From Planobispora rosea (GTDB lineage: Bacteria; Actinomycetota; Actinomycetes; Streptosporangiales; Streptosporangiaceae): a DNA stretch of 64,000 nucleotides. The position numbers and the translations under genes are program-made. Numbering within the stretch: position 1 is the stretch's first letter; each line of letters starts with the position of its first letter. Shown here piece by piece: positions 1 through 10,268 of this stretch. A model generated the notes under the pieces. It did no database searches. It saw nothing but the letters and a program-made list of their open reading frames with translations, and was not told where the DNA came from. Where the stretch lies: the NCBI RefSeq assembly GCF_014648175.1, contig NZ_BMQP01000003.1:124001-188000 (forward strand), given 5' to 3'.

Positions 1-957
<957 letters not shown>

Positions 958-964
958 CCATCGG

Positions 965-1011
965 ACGGTAACGGCCCGCCGCACCGGTTCCGCGCGGCGG
1001 GCCGTTACCGT
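965..1011. terminator. Bidirectional hairpin terminator
   Basis: A perfect 18-bp stem (965-982 with 994-1011) around an 11-nt loop sits between the convergent otsA and DUF4235 genes, 8 nt after the otsA stop. There is no U-tract, as is usual in high-GC actinomycetes. Confidence 0.85.
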
Positions 1012-1065
1012 CACCGACCATCGCAGACGTGCTGTCACAGGCCGTCACAGCCGCCGGGAGGGTCG

Positions 1066-1362
1066 TCAGGAGGCGATCTCCCTGGCCGCCTCCTTCATGG
1101 CCCTCCAGGCGTCGTAGCGCTTCCTGGCGGTGCGGGTCATCACGATCTGCGCCACCTGCATGCCCACGCCCATCACCACGGCGTAGGCGATCGCCTCGCC
1201 GAGACCGATCTCCAGCGAGTCGTGGTCCGCCGGGGGCTTCTTGCCGGTCGCCTTCTCCCAGGCGAACCCCAGGATCTTCTTGACCGCCCAGGCCGTGACG
1301 AGTCCCACCAGGCCACCGATGGCCTTCCAGGCCATGTCCTGCTTCTCCTTCTCGGAAGCCAC
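1066..1362 (-). CDS. DUF4235 small membrane protein
   Basis: A 98-residue protein of the DUF4235 family, common in actinomycetes and of unknown function. The GTG start at 1362 is chosen because GGGAGGAA lies 8 nt upstream; the longer frame back to 1452 lacks a ribosome site and would run into valS. One or two hydrophobic segments (WKAIGGLVGLVTAWAVKKIL near the N-terminus and AIAYAVVMGVGMQVAQIVM in the second half) suggest a membrane protein with a basic C-terminus. It is transcribed divergently from valS and convergently with otsA. Confidence 0.8.
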   Translation of the reverse strand: MASEKEKQDMAWKAIGGLVGLVTAWAVKKILGFAWEKATGKKPPADHDSLEIGLGEAIAYAVVMGVGMQVAQIVMTRTARKRYDAWRAMKEAAREIAS

Positions 1363-1450
1363 GGGTGTTCCTCCCTCGATGATTCCCCTCGGGTAACGAA
1401 CACTAGTCTGCTTCAGCGGTGGATCATGCGAAGCCATACCATTGGGTGGC

Positions 1451-4021
1451 ATGACGAATCAGCGACCGCGCCATGCGCCCATGCCCGAGAAACCGACTCT
1501 CGACGGCCTGGAGACCGTATGGGTAGGCCGCTGGGAGGCCGAGGGCGTCTACCGGTTCGACCGCTCGCGCACGCGGGAGGAGATCTACTCGATCGACACC
1601 CCGCCGCCGACCGTCTCCGGGTCCCTCCACGTCGGCCACGTCTTCTCCTACACGCACACCGACACGATCGCCCGCTTCCAGCGGATGCGCGGCCGCGAGG
1701 TCTTCTACCCCATGGGCTGGGACGACAACGGCCTGCCCACCGAGCGCCGGGTGCAGAACCACTTCGGCGTGCGCTGCGACCCCTCCGTCCCCTACGACCC
1801 CTCGTTCCGGCCTCCCGACAAGCCGGGCAGACAGCAGATCCCCATCTCCCGGCGGAACTTCATCGAGCTGTGCGAGCGGCTCACGGTCGAGGACGAGAAG
1901 GCGTTCGAGGAGCTGTGGCGGCGGCTGGGCCTGTCGGTCGACTGGACCATGACCTACGCCACGATCGACGGCGGGGCGCGGGCCGCCTCCCAGCGGGCGT
2001 TCCTGCGCAACCTCGCGCGGGGCGAGGCGTACCTCGCCGAGGCGCCCACGCTCTGGGACGTCACCTTCCGCACCGCCGTCGCCCAGGCCGAGCTGGAGGA
2101 CCGCGAGTGGCCGGGGGCGTTCCACCGGATCGCCTTCACCCGGTCCGAGGGGGAGCGGCTCTGGATCGAGACGACCCGTCCCGAGCTGCTGCCCGCGTGC
2201 GTGGCGCTGGTCGCCCACCCCGACGACGAACGCTACCGGCCGCTGTTCGGCACCACGGCCCGCACGCCGCTGTTCGGCGTCGAGGTCCCGATCCTGGCCC
2301 ACCACCTGGCCGAGCCGGACAAGGGGTCCGGCATCGCGATGGTCTGCACCTTCGGCGACCTCACCGACGTCGTCTGGTGGCGCGAGCTCGACCTGCCCAC
2401 CCGGGCGGTGGTCGGCTGGGACGGGCGGATCCTGGCCGAGCCCCCGGCCGGCGTGCCCGCGGAGACGTACGGCGAGCTGGCCGGCAGGACCGTCCACGGC
2501 GCCCGCGAGCGGGTCGTGGAGCTGCTGCGCGCGTCCGGGGAGATGCCGGGCGAGCCGGAGCCGGTCAAGCGGGCGGTGAAGTTCTACGAGAAGGGCGACA
2601 GGCCCCTGGAGATCGTCACCACCCGCCAGTGGTACATCCGCAACGGCGGGCGCGACCGGGCCCTGCGCGAGGCGCTGCTCGGCCGGGGCGCGGAGCTGAC
2701 GTGGTACCCGCCGCACATGAAGGTCCGCTACGACAACTGGGTGGAGGGCCTGGCGGGCGACTGGCTGATCTCCCGGCAGCGCTTCTTCGGCGTGCCCATC
2801 CCGGTGTGGTACCCGCTGGACGCCGGCGGCGAGCCCGACCGCTCCGCGCCGATCCTGCCCGACGAGTCGGCGCTGCCGATCGACCCGTCCAGCGACGTGC
2901 CGCCCGGCTACACCGAGGAGCAGCGCGGCAAGCCGGAGGGGTTCGCCGGCGACCCGGACATCATGGACACGTGGGCGACCTCCTCGCTGACGCCGCAGAT
3001 CGTCGGCGGCTGGGAACGGGACGAGGACCTGTTCCGGCGGGTGTTCCCGATGGACCTGCGCCCGCAGGCCCATGAGATCATCCGTACCTGGTTGTTCTCC
3101 ACCGTGGTCCGGGCCCACCTGGAGCAGGGCACGCTGCCCTGGCGCAACGCGGCCATCTCGGGGTGGATCCTCGACCCGGACCGCAAGAAGATGTCCAAGT
3201 CCAAGGGCAACGTCGTCACGCCGATGGCCCTGCTGGAGGAGTACGGCTCCGACGCGGTCCGCTACTGGGCGGCCAGCGGTCGTCCGGGCACCGACACGGC
3301 CTTCGACACCGGCCAGATCAAGATCGGTCGCCGTCTGGCGATCAAGATCCTGAACGCCTCGAAGTTCGTCCTCGGTCTCGGCGCCCCTCAGGAACCCGCC
3401 CCCGGGGACGTCCTCGACCGGCCGGAGACGCCCGCCGAGGTCACCGAGCCGCTCGACCTGTCGATGCTGGCCCGGCTGGCGGAGGTGGTCGGGGAGGCCA
3501 CCGAGGCGTTCGAGGCCTACGACTACACCCGGGCGCTGGAGCGGACCGAGCGGTTCTTCTGGGAGTTCTGCGACGACTACCTGGAGCTGGTCAAGGCCAG
3601 GGCGTACGGTGACGCCGGAGACTCCGGCGGCGTGGGCGCCCGCTCGGCCCGCGCCGCGCTGCGCGAGGCGCTGGACGTGATGCTCCGGCTGTTCGCCCCG
3701 TTCCTGCCGTTCGTCACCGAGGAGGTCTGGTCCTGGTGGCGCGAGGGCTCGGTGCACCGGGCGGCCTGGCCCGCGCCGGACGGCCGGGGCGGCGATCCGG
3801 AGCTGCTGCCCGCCGTGGCGGAGGTCCTCGGCCGGGTCCGCAGGGCGAAGTCCGACGCCAGGCTGTCGATGCGCGCCGAGGTCTCCCGGCTGACGGTCAC
3901 CGGCGCCGGGGCCGACCTCGTCCGGCGCGCGCAGGACGATCTGTGCGGTGCCGGGGCGGTCGAGGAGTTCGTCCTGGAGCCCGGTGAGGACGACCTCAGC
4001 GTGGAGGTCGTCCTCACCTGA
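1451..4021 (+). CDS. valS: Valyl-tRNA synthetase
   Basis: An 856-residue class I aminoacyl-tRNA synthetase that charges tRNA-Val. The HIGH-type signature appears as SGSLHVGHV near residue 56 and the KMSKS loop as KKMSKSKGN near 580, with the editing (CP1) region between and an anticodon-binding domain after. [11 protein letters not shown] near 95 is typical of the shorter ValS type found in actinomycetes and archaea. The ATG at 1451 follows GGGTGG; a TTG three codons earlier is a less likely start. Housekeeping, cytoplasmic. Confidence 0.97.
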   Translation: MTNQRPRHAPMPEKPTLDGLETVWVGRWEAEGVYRFDRSRTREEIYSIDTPPPTVSGSLHVGHVFSYTHTDTIARFQRMRGREVFYPMGWDDNGLPTERRVQNHFGVRCDPSVPYDPSFRPPDKPGRQQIPISRRNFIELCERLTVEDEKAFEELWRRLGLSVDWTMTYATIDGGARAASQRAFLRNLARGEAYLAEAPTLWDVTFRTAVAQAELEDREWPGAFHRIAFTRSEGERLWIETTRPELLPACVALVAHPDDERYRPLFGTTARTPLFGVEVPILAHHLAEPDKGSGIAMVCTFGDLTDVVWWRELDLPTRAVVGWDGRILAEPPAGVPAETYGELAGRTVHGARERVVELLRASGEMPGEPEPVKRAVKFYEKGDRPLEIVTTRQWYIRNGGRDRALREALLGRGAELTWYPPHMKVRYDNWVEGLAGDWLISRQRFFGVPIPVWYPLDAGGEPDRSAPILPDESALPIDPSSDVPPGYTEEQRGKPEGFAGDPDIMDTWATSSLTPQIVGGWERDEDLFRRVFPMDLRPQAHEIIRTWLFSTVVRAHLEQGTLPWRNAAISGWILDPDRKKMSKSKGNVVTPMALLEEYGSDAVRYWAASGRPGTDTAFDTGQIKIGRRLAIKILNASKFVLGLGAPQEPAPGDVLDRPETPAEVTEPLDLSMLARLAEVVGEATEAFEAYDYTRALERTERFFWEFCDDYLELVKARAYGDAGDSGGVGARSARAALREALDVMLRLFAPFLPFVTEEVWSWWREGSVHRAAWPAPDGRGGDPELLPAVAEVLGRVRRAKSDARLSMRAEVSRLTVTGAGADLVRRAQDDLCGAGAVEEFVLEPGEDDLSVEVVLT

Positions 4022-4138
4022 GCCCGCCGCCGGGTGCCTGCCGGCGATCCGTGAACGGCAATCTGGCCTTCCCGCCCAGGTTGCCGCCGTGCCGCGCGCC
4101 GTACGATCGGGAGGTAGCCGGCGAGGAGAGGACGGAAC

Positions 4139-4213
4139 ATGCCCCCAGGATGCGGCAACTGTGACTGCTATCTGGAGGACCGGGTGATCACCCGGCCGCC
4201 GGAAGAGCGCTGA
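4139..4213 (+). CDS. Possible 24-residue Cys-rich mini-protein
   Basis: A short frame, ATG to TGA, preceded by a strong GGAGAGGA ribosome site 6 nt before the ATG. The peptide has a C-x2-C-x-C cluster at its N-terminus (GCGNCDC) and an Arg/Pro/Glu-rich tail. It lies alone between valS and the AI-2E permease gene. The three-Cys cluster could bind a metal, and GCGNCDC resembles the start of some metallothioneins, but with no further cysteines that likeness may be chance. I cannot name a family. The good ribosome site and Cys spacing support translation; conservation is untested. Confidence 0.5.
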   Translation: MPPGCGNCDCYLEDRVITRPPEER

Positions 4214-4411
4214 TCCGGGTCTGGCGACGAGGGGATCGGCCCGGGCGGCCGGTCCCCTCCGCCGTCCGGGTCCTTTTCTCCGTCCGGGTCCCTTTCGCCG
4301 TTTCGGCACTCCGGCGCACCTTCGTCGTCCCGGTACTCCGGCCCCCTGTTTTCCTCGTGCGGGGAGGATAACCGTGCGCGTTTCCGGCCGGGGCGTGACA
4401 GTCTGGAGCGC

Positions 4412-5743
4412 GTGATCTCGGATGGGAAGCGTCTGACGCAGCTGGTGCCACGCACTCTGCTCCGCCTGGCCGTGTGGAGCCTGTGTCTGATCATCACCGG
4501 CTGGGCCGTGTCCTACGTCGCGCAGGGCGTGGCCGCGCTGCGGATCGTGGCGCTGCCGGTGGCCATCGCGTTCCTGTTCACCGCCCTGCTGTTCCCGATC
4601 ACCCGCAGGCTCCGGGCGGCGGGCATACGGCCGATCTACGCGACGTGGATCACCATGCTGATCGCCTTCGCGGTGCTGGGCGGCACCGGGTGGATCATCG
4701 GGGTGCGGGCCAACGACGAGTTCCCCCGGCTGGTCAGCCAGGTTCAGGAGACCGCCAGGGAGGTGCAGACCTGGCTCCAGGACGGCCCGCTGCACCTGCA
4801 GCCCACCCAGATCAACCAGTGGATCGACGACCTCGCCGCGCAGATCACCCAGCAGCAGACCGTTCTCACCGGCGCCACCGTGGCGCTGGAGGTGCTCGCC
4901 TCGATCGTGCTGCTGCTGTTCGTCACGTTCTTCCTGCTCAAGGACGGCGACCGGATCTGGGCCTGGTTCCTCAAGGCGTTCGGTTCCGCCACGCCCCGGG
5001 TGGACCGGGCCGGCCGGGCCGCCTGGGTGACGCTCTCGCACTACGTGCAGGGAACCGTGGCGGTGGCGGCGGTGCACGGTGTGATCATGGGCATCGTGCT
5101 CGCCGGGATGGGCGTGCCGCTCTGGGCGCCCCTCGCGGTGCTGATCTTCCTGGCGAGCTTCATCCCCATCGTCGGCATCTTCTTCGCCGGGGGAGTCGCC
5201 ACGCTGGTCACCCTCGGCGCCCAGGGGCCGATCTACGCCCTGATCTTCATCGGCGTCCTGGTGGTCGAGCAGCAGCTGGAGAACCACGTGCTGCAACCGC
5301 TGATCGTCGGCCGGGCACTGAGCTTCCACCCCCTGGCGATCATCCTGGTGCTGGCGGTGGGCGGCATCGTGGGCGGCATCGCCGGGGCGGCGGTGGCGGT
5401 CCCGGTCGCGGCGGTCATCTACCGGGCGGTGCCCGAGCTCCTGCGCGACCCGCCGGTCGCCCTCCCACCGGGAACGCAACCCCTGCCGGCCGGAGACTCC
5501 GGGGCGCCACCGCTGACGCCCGTGCCGCCGACGGACCTCGTGCCGCAGGCGGATCCCGCGGAGTCCGGAAGGCCCACGAGGCCCACGAGGCCCGGGGAGG
5601 CCCCGGAACGCGCGGATCCCGCGGAGCTCGCGGAGCTCGCGGAGCTCGGCGCGCCGAGCTCCGCCGCTCCGGCGGCCCCGGGCGCCTCCGGCCCGGTGGA
5701 GGCGGCTCCGGCCACGCCGCCCGGGACCCCCGAACCCCGGTGA
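4412..5743 (+). CDS. AI-2E family / PerM-like membrane transporter
   Basis: A 443-residue member of the AI-2E exporter (DUF20/PerM) family. About eight hydrophobic segments fill residues 15-350, including the paired N-terminal helices and the closely spaced C-terminal ones (PLAVLIFLASFIPIVGIFFA, HPLAIILVLAVGGIVGGIAG). The GTG start follows GGAG. Residues 350-443 form a Pro/Ala/Glu-rich cytoplasmic tail, partly coded by short repeats (a 9-bp GCGGAGCTC unit three times near 5625-5655). Substrates vary in the family (autoinducer-2, ions, small anions), so none is assigned. The 198 bp before it hold C-rich direct repeats (CCGTCCGGGTCC twice) and no gene. Confidence 0.85.
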   Translation: MISDGKRLTQLVPRTLLRLAVWSLCLIITGWAVSYVAQGVAALRIVALPVAIAFLFTALLFPITRRLRAAGIRPIYATWITMLIAFAVLGGTGWIIGVRANDEFPRLVSQVQETAREVQTWLQDGPLHLQPTQINQWIDDLAAQITQQQTVLTGATVALEVLASIVLLLFVTFFLLKDGDRIWAWFLKAFGSATPRVDRAGRAAWVTLSHYVQGTVAVAAVHGVIMGIVLAGMGVPLWAPLAVLIFLASFIPIVGIFFAGGVATLVTLGAQGPIYALIFIGVLVVEQQLENHVLQPLIVGRALSFHPLAIILVLAVGGIVGGIAGAAVAVPVAAVIYRAVPELLRDPPVALPPGTQPLPAGDSGAPPLTPVPPTDLVPQADPAESGRPTRPTRPGEAPERADPAELAELAELGAPSSAAPAAPGASGPVEAAPATPPGTPEPR

Positions 5744-5783
5744 GTGAAGAATCGTCCCAGCACAGCCGGTAACGTTCTGCCCC

Positions 5784-6338
5784 GTGACCCGTTCCACCAT
5801 CACCACGCCGCCACCCGGGGCGACGCTCCCGGAGCCGCTTCCCGGCGCACCCGCACCCGGCACCGCGCTCGGCTCGCACTACAGCCGCTGCTTCGGTTGC
5901 GGGGAGAAACACCCCACCGGCCTGCATCTGTCCGCCGTCACCCCCGACGGGGTCTCGGTGACCGCCGAGTTCGTCGTGGGGGAGGCGCACCAGGGCGCGC
6001 CGGGCCTGGCGCACGGCGGTGTGCTGGCCGCGGCGATGGACGAGGTCATCGGCATGTCCGTCTGGCTGTTCCAGCGTCCCTACGTCACCGGGCGGCTGGA
6101 GACCGACTACCTGGCGCCGGTCCCGGTGGGCGTCACCCTGTACCTCCGCGCCTGGTGCACCGGGATGTCCGGCCGGAAGGCATATCTTGAAGCGGAGGGG
6201 CGGATCGGCTCCCCGGACGGCCCGGTCGCCGTGCGGGCCGCCGCGCTCTTCATCGAGGTCGGCATGGAGCACTTCACCGAGCACGGTGACGCCCGGGCCA
6301 TCGCCGAGGAACACCACGAGTACGAGGTGAATCCGTGA
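5784..6338 (+). CDS. PaaI-type hotdog thioesterase
   Basis: A 184-residue hotdog-fold protein predicted to hydrolyse acyl-CoA thioesters. It has a proline-rich N-terminal 30 residues, then [13 protein letters not shown] at about 36-48, typical of this subfamily, and the catalytic-helix motif [12 protein letters not shown] near 77-88. Its TGA overlaps the GTG of dut by 4 nt (GTGA), so the two are probably translationally coupled. The acyl substrate is unknown. Confidence 0.85.
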   Translation: MTRSTITTPPPGATLPEPLPGAPAPGTALGSHYSRCFGCGEKHPTGLHLSAVTPDGVSVTAEFVVGEAHQGAPGLAHGGVLAAAMDEVIGMSVWLFQRPYVTGRLETDYLAPVPVGVTLYLRAWCTGMSGRKAYLEAEGRIGSPDGPVAVRAAALFIEVGMEHFTEHGDARAIAEEHHEYEVNP

Positions 6339-6778
6339 CGCGCAACGTCGAGGTGCTGATCCACCGGCTCGACGCCGGGCTGCCGGTGCCGTCCTACGCG
6401 CACCCGGGGGACGCGGGCGCCGACCTGTACGCCGCGGCGGACGTCGAACTGCTCCCCGGGGAGCGGGCGATCGTGGGCACCGGGGTGGCGATCGCCCTGC
6501 CGGACGGGTACGCCGCCTTCGTCCACCCCCGGTCCGGTCTGGCCGCCAGACACGGTGTGACGATGGTCAACGCGCCCGGCACCGTCGACGCGGGATACCG
6601 GGGGGAGATCAAGGTGACCCTGATCAACACCGACACCAAGGAGGCCGTACGGCTGCGCAGGGGCGACCGCATCGCGCAGCTCGTCATCCAGAAGGTGGAG
6701 AAGGCGGCGTTCTACGAGGTGGACCGGTTGCCCGGGTCGGCGCGCGGCGCCGGCGGATTCGGGTCCACCGGTCGCTGA
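6335..6778 (+). CDS. dut: dUTP diphosphatase
   Basis: A 147-residue trimeric dUTPase that converts dUTP to dUMP and keeps uracil out of DNA. All five family motifs are present in order: [42 protein letters not shown] and the C-terminal lid [11 protein letters not shown]. The catalytic Asp lies in the [10 protein letters not shown] motif. The GTG start overlaps the preceding stop. The DUF3710 and OB-fold genes follow, as in many actinomycetes. Confidence 0.97.
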   Translation: MTRNVEVLIHRLDAGLPVPSYAHPGDAGADLYAAADVELLPGERAIVGTGVAIALPDGYAAFVHPRSGLAARHGVTMVNAPGTVDAGYRGEIKVTLINTDTKEAVRLRRGDRIAQLVIQKVEKAAFYEVDRLPGSARGAGGFGSTGR

Positions 6779-6850
6779 GCGGGCCGCCCGCGCCGGTCGG
6801 CGGCAACGGGGCCGTCGAGCGGTCAGTAATCGTCAAGGAGCGTGAGGAAG

Positions 6851-7525
6851 ATGTTCGGACGTCGCCGCAAGGAGAACCGGCGCGCGGAGAGTCCCGACCC
6901 CGCGGAGGAGGCCGAGCAGGTCCCGGCGCGTGAGTCCGGCCCGTGGGATGCCGACGAGCCGCACTCCGCGCGTGAGCGGGTCGATCTCGGCGGGCTGCGC
7001 CTGCCGGTCGATCCCGGCTTCGAGATCCAGCTCACCGTGGAAGGCGACCGCATCTCGGGTGCGGTCATCCTCTCGCAGGAGAGCGCCCTGCAGGTGCAGG
7101 CGCTCGCCGCGCCCAAGCGGAACGGCATCTGGGACGAGGTCCGTGCCGAGGTGGCCGGGGCGGTGAAGAACGCCGGCGGCACGTGCGAGGAGCGGCAGGG
7201 CCCGTTCGGCGCCGAGCTGGACGCGCGGATCCCGGGTGAGGACGGAACCCCCCAGCCGATCCGCTACCTGGGGATCGACGGGCCGCGCTGGCTCCTGCGG
7301 GCGGCGATCAGCGGGCGCGCCGCCCTGGACGCCGAGGTGGCCGCGACGCTGGAGAACGTCATCCGCGACATCGTGGTGGTCCGCGGCGACGGGCCGATGG
7401 CGCCGCACGAGCCGATCGAGCTCCGGCTGCCCGCCGAGGCGCGGCAGGCGATGGGACAGCAGGAGCCGGGCCGGCCCGACCTCAAGCCCTTCGAGCGCGG
7501 TCCGGAGATAGCCGAGACCCGCTGA
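6851..7525 (+). CDS. DUF3710 protein
   Basis: A 224-residue protein of the actinobacterial DUF3710 family, usually found next to dut; the role is unknown. The N-terminus MFGRRRK is basic, followed by an acidic linker to about residue 45, then a compact alpha/beta domain ending near 200. The ATG at 6851 is preferred because AAGGAG sits 10 nt upstream; a GTG at 6842 is too close to that site. No transmembrane segments or catalytic motifs were seen. Confidence 0.8.
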   Translation: MFGRRRKENRRAESPDPAEEAEQVPARESGPWDADEPHSARERVDLGGLRLPVDPGFEIQLTVEGDRISGAVILSQESALQVQALAAPKRNGIWDEVRAEVAGAVKNAGGTCEERQGPFGAELDARIPGEDGTPQPIRYLGIDGPRWLLRAAISGRAALDAEVAATLENVIRDIVVVRGDGPMAPHEPIELRLPAEARQAMGQQEPGRPDLKPFERGPEIAETR

Positions 7526-7573
7526 CGTGTCGGATCGCGTACGCTGATTCGACACGTTCGCAAAGGAGAGGTC

Positions 7574-7966
7574 GTGAGTTCGCAGGAACCGCATAGAAAG
7601 CGCGGATTGCGGGGCTTCTTTCAGCGGCTGGCGACGAGCCAGGCCGAGCTGGAGGCCGACGAACTGCAGCAGAACCTCGATCGGCACGGTGCCACGCCCA
7701 TCGCCTCGTGCGGTGGGCGTCGCCGCTTCTGCGTCACCGGTACACTGCGGACGGTGACCCTGCGACCCCGGGGCGGTGCCCCGGCGCTCGAGGCGGAGCT
7801 CTACGACGGCTCCGACGTGATCGACCTGATCTGGCTGGGCCGCCGGAGGATCGCCGGCATCGAGCCGGGCCGGATGGTGCTGGCCGAAGGGCTGGTCAGC
7901 CTTCAGGACGGTCGCAAGGTGATGTTCAATCCACGGTACGAGCTGCGCCCGGCGAACGGGACGTGA
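7574..7966 (+). CDS. OB-fold nucleic-acid-binding protein
   Basis: A 130-residue protein with a basic start, then an OB-fold from about residue 50 (GRRRFCVTGTLRTVTLRP, VIDLIWLGRRRIAGI, MVLAEGLVS). The fold is close to that of RecG/RecJ-type DNA-binding modules, so single-stranded nucleic-acid binding is likely. AAAGGAG lies 8 nt before the GTG. Its position between DUF3710 and DUF3159 genes is a conserved actinobacterial arrangement, recalled rather than searched. Confidence 0.8.
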   Translation: MSSQEPHRKRGLRGFFQRLATSQAELEADELQQNLDRHGATPIASCGGRRRFCVTGTLRTVTLRPRGGAPALEAELYDGSDVIDLIWLGRRRIAGIEPGRMVLAEGLVSLQDGRKVMFNPRYELRPANGT

Positions 7967-8003
7967 GCGATCGATGGGCCCGGAACCGGCGAGCTGGAAG
8001 ACG

Positions 8004-8675
8004 ATGAACGAGAAGACGACCATCTCCGAGCAGGCGGCCGCGCACGACACGGTGGAGGCCGCGATCCGGTCGCAGCTCGCCAAGGCGTTCGGCGGGATCC
8101 GCGGCGTCATCGAGGCGGCCGTGCCCACGGCCGCCTTCACCGTGATGTGGATCGTCACGGCTCAGCTCCAGCTCTCGCTGATCGTCAGCGCCTCGGCGGC
8201 GGTGCTGCTGCTGGTGGTCAGGCTGGTGCAGCGCTCGACGCCGCAGTACGTCCTCAACAGCCTGATCGGCATCGGCATCGGCTGGTTCTTCGCCACCCGC
8301 ACCGGTGAGGCCAAGGACGTCTACCTGCCCGGCATCCTCTACAACGCGGGTTACTCCGTGGTGATGCTGATCTCGGTCGTCACCCGCTGGCCGGTGGTCG
8401 GCTTCCTGATCGGCTCGGTCACCGGCGACCCCACCGCCTGGCGCGACGACCCGGCCGTGGTGAGGCTCTGCTCCAAGCTCACCTGGCTGCTGATGATCCC
8501 GTGCGTGGTCCGGGTGGCGGTGCAGGCCCCCGTCTACCTGATCGGCGGGAACGACGCCGTGGCCGAGCTGGGCATCCTGAAGATCGTCATGGGCTGGCCG
8601 CTGCAGATCGCCGCCCTCGGCGCCATGATCTGGCTGCTGACCCGGGGCCGCACCCCGGTCCAGCCCGCCTCCTGA
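8004..8675 (+). CDS. DUF3159 membrane protein
   Basis: A roughly 223-residue integral membrane protein of the DUF3159 family with five or six hydrophobic helices. The region around AKAFGGIRGVIEAAVPTAAF is the typical family start. The ATG at 8004 is chosen because the 10-residue extension from the ATG at 7974 looks non-native; neither has a strong ribosome site, so the start is uncertain. It converges on ceoC, with a hairpin between. Function unknown; constant association with TrkA-type genes suggests a link to ion transport. Confidence 0.8.
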   Translation: MNEKTTISEQAAAHDTVEAAIRSQLAKAFGGIRGVIEAAVPTAAFTVMWIVTAQLQLSLIVSASAAVLLLVVRLVQRSTPQYVLNSLIGIGIGWFFATRTGEAKDVYLPGILYNAGYSVVMLISVVTRWPVVGFLIGSVTGDPTAWRDDPAVVRLCSKLTWLLMIPCVVRVAVQAPVYLIGGNDAVAELGILKIVMGWPLQIAALGAMIWLLTRGRTPVQPAS

Positions 8676-8691
8676 CTGACCACTCCGTTCC

Positions 8692-8721
8692 CCGGCGCCG
8701 CCGTACGGTGAGCGGCGCCGG
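8692..8721. terminator. Hairpin between convergent genes
   Basis: A 10-bp perfect stem (CCGGCGCCGC with GCGGCGCCGG) around a 10-nt loop lies between the DUF3159 and ceoC stops. Confidence 0.65.
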
Positions 8722-8736
8722 AAGCGTCCGCGGCCG

Positions 8737-9402
8737 TTACCTCGGGTGGGGGGAGAGGAGCTGGGCCAGCTCGTCCTCGACCTCCTGGCTGGCCACGAAC
8801 ATCAGCTCGTCGCCGGCCTCCAGCGGGTCGTCGGCGGTGGGGACCAGCACCCGGCCCTCGCGCAGGATCGCGACCAGGGCGGTGTCGGTCGGCCACGGCA
8901 CCGAGCCGGCGCGCTGGCCGACCACCGGGGCGTTCTCCGGGAGGGTGAGCTCGACCAGGTTGGCCTGGCCCTGGCGGAAGGTCATCAGCCGGACCAGATC
9001 GCCGACGCTCACCGCCTCCTCGACCAGCGCGCTCAGCAGGCGCGGGGTCGAGACGGCGACGTCCACCCCCCACGACTCGTTGAACAGCCACTCGTTCTTG
9101 GGGTGGTTGATCCGGGCGACCACGCGCGGCACGCCGTACTCCGTCTTGGCCAGCAGCGAGACCACGAGGTTGACCTTGTCGTCGCCGCTGGCCGCCACGA
9201 CCACCTGGCAGTCGGTCAGGCCGGCCTCGTCCAGCGAGGAGATCTCACAGGCGTCGGCGAGCAGCCACTCCGCCCGGGGCACCGAATCGATCTTGATGGC
9301 CTTGGGGTCGATGTCGATCAGCAGGACCTCGTGGCCGTTCTCCAGGAGCTCTGCGGCGATGGACCGGCCGACCGCTCCCGCGCCCGCGATGGTGACACGC
9401 AT
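8737..9402 (-). CDS. ceoC: TrkA-type K+ uptake regulator (CeoC-like)
   Basis: A 221-residue protein with an N-terminal Rossmann RCK/TrkA-N domain (GAGAVGRSIA at 6-15, then LIDIDP) and a C-terminal TrkA-C domain. Such subunits bind NAD(H)/ATP or c-di-AMP and gate potassium transporters. The ATG overlaps the TGA of the upstream ceoB by one base (TGATG), so the pair is co-translated. The pair is divergent from a KimA-like permease, the probable partner. The partner assignment is inference from position. Confidence 0.88.
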   Translation of the reverse strand: MRVTIAGAGAVGRSIAAELLENGHEVLLIDIDPKAIKIDSVPRAEWLLADACEISSLDEAGLTDCQVVVAASGDDKVNLVVSLLAKTEYGVPRVVARINHPKNEWLFNESWGVDVAVSTPRLLSALVEEAVSVGDLVRLMTFRQGQANLVELTLPENAPVVGQRAGSVPWPTDTALVAILREGRVLVPTADDPLEAGDELMFVASQEVEDELAQLLSPHPR

Positions 9403-10067
9403 CAGTGCTCCTCCTCCGGGGCGCCGGACAGCACCTTGTTGATGCGGTCCATCTCGCTCGCCGCGGCCATGACGTGCAGGATGTCGCCCTCCTGCACCAT
9501 GGAGTCGTTGCGGGGCAGCAGGGTCTCGCCCATCCGGTTGACGAAGGCCAGCCGGGTGCCCGCCGCCTCCTCCAGCTCCCTGGTCCTGGTGCCGATCCAG
9601 CCGGGGTGGTAGGCCACCTCGGCCAGCACGACCGTCCCGGTCGGGTCGCGCCAGAGCGGTTCGGCGCCCTCGGGCAGCACCCGCCGCAGGATCTGGTCGG
9701 CGGTCCAGCGGACCGTGGCCACCGTGGGGATGCCCAGGCGCTGGTAGACCTCCGCTCGCCGGGAGTCGTAGATGCGGGCCACGACGTTGTCGACGCCGAA
9801 CGTCTCGCGGGCGACCCGGGCGGAGATGATGTTGGAGTTGTCGCCGCTGCTCACCGCCACGTAGGCGCCGGCGGACTCGATCCCCGCCTCCTCCAGGACG
9901 TCGCGGTCGAAGCCGACCCCGGTCACCCGGCGGCCCCGGAACCCGGCGCGCAGGCGCCGGAACGCCTGCGGATCCCGATCGATGATCGCGACCGAGTGGC
10001 CGCCGTCCTCCAGGATGTGCGCCAGGGTCGAACCCACCCGGCCACACCCCATGATCACGATATGCAT
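9402..10067 (-). CDS. ceoB: TrkA-type K+ uptake regulator (CeoB-like)
   Basis: A 221-residue paralogue of the downstream gene, with the nucleotide-binding motif GCGRVGSTLA at 7-16, IIDRDP, and a C-terminal TrkA-C domain. The ATG at 10067 follows GGGGGAG at good spacing; the longer frame would translate a promoter repeat and is not coding. It forms an operon with the downstream TrkA gene and is read away from the permease, matching the order I recall for ceoB/ceoC in mycobacteria. Confidence 0.88.
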   Translation of the reverse strand: MHIVIMGCGRVGSTLAHILEDGGHSVAIIDRDPQAFRRLRAGFRGRRVTGVGFDRDVLEEAGIESAGAYVAVSSGDNSNIISARVARETFGVDNVVARIYDSRRAEVYQRLGIPTVATVRWTADQILRRVLPEGAEPLWRDPTGTVVLAEVAYHPGWIGTRTRELEEAAGTRLAFVNRMGETLLPRNDSMVQEGDILHVMAAASEMDRINKVLSGAPEEEH

Positions 10068-10100
10068 GCTCCCCCGCCGGTCGAGTCGAGGCGGATCTCG

Positions 10101-10137
10101 TCTTCCCGATGTGCTTACTGGTCTTCCCGATGTGCTT
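10101..10137. repeat. 21-bp direct repeat in the ceoB/permease promoter region
   Basis: The 16-base sequence TCTTCCCGATGTGCTT occurs twice, starting at 10101 and 10122. The 21-bp spacing equals two helical turns, so a protein could bind both on one face. It lies 34-70 bp upstream of ceoB and 130-170 bp upstream of the permease. Confidence 0.7.
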
Positions 10138-10268
10138 GCTGACGCCGCTCCCGCGGATCTCCACCCTGTCACGGGCGGGCCTCCGCCGGTCACGGCACTA
10201 GCCAGTATGGCGCTGTTCTGGAGCGTCGGGTCAGTGGGGCAGGGGGTGGGCCGCTAGCATCGGCAGAC

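Noticed and set aside
1424-5863. A 1479-codon minus-strand open frame opposite valS and the AI-2E gene
   Set aside because: High-GC antisense frame; Arg/Gly/Pro/His-biased composition, no ribosome site, and both plus-strand genes have clear family motifs.
10068-10268. A c-di-AMP (ydaO-type) riboswitch before the KimA-like permease
   Set aside because: I could not find the conserved riboswitch core; the region is short and carries DNA repeats instead.
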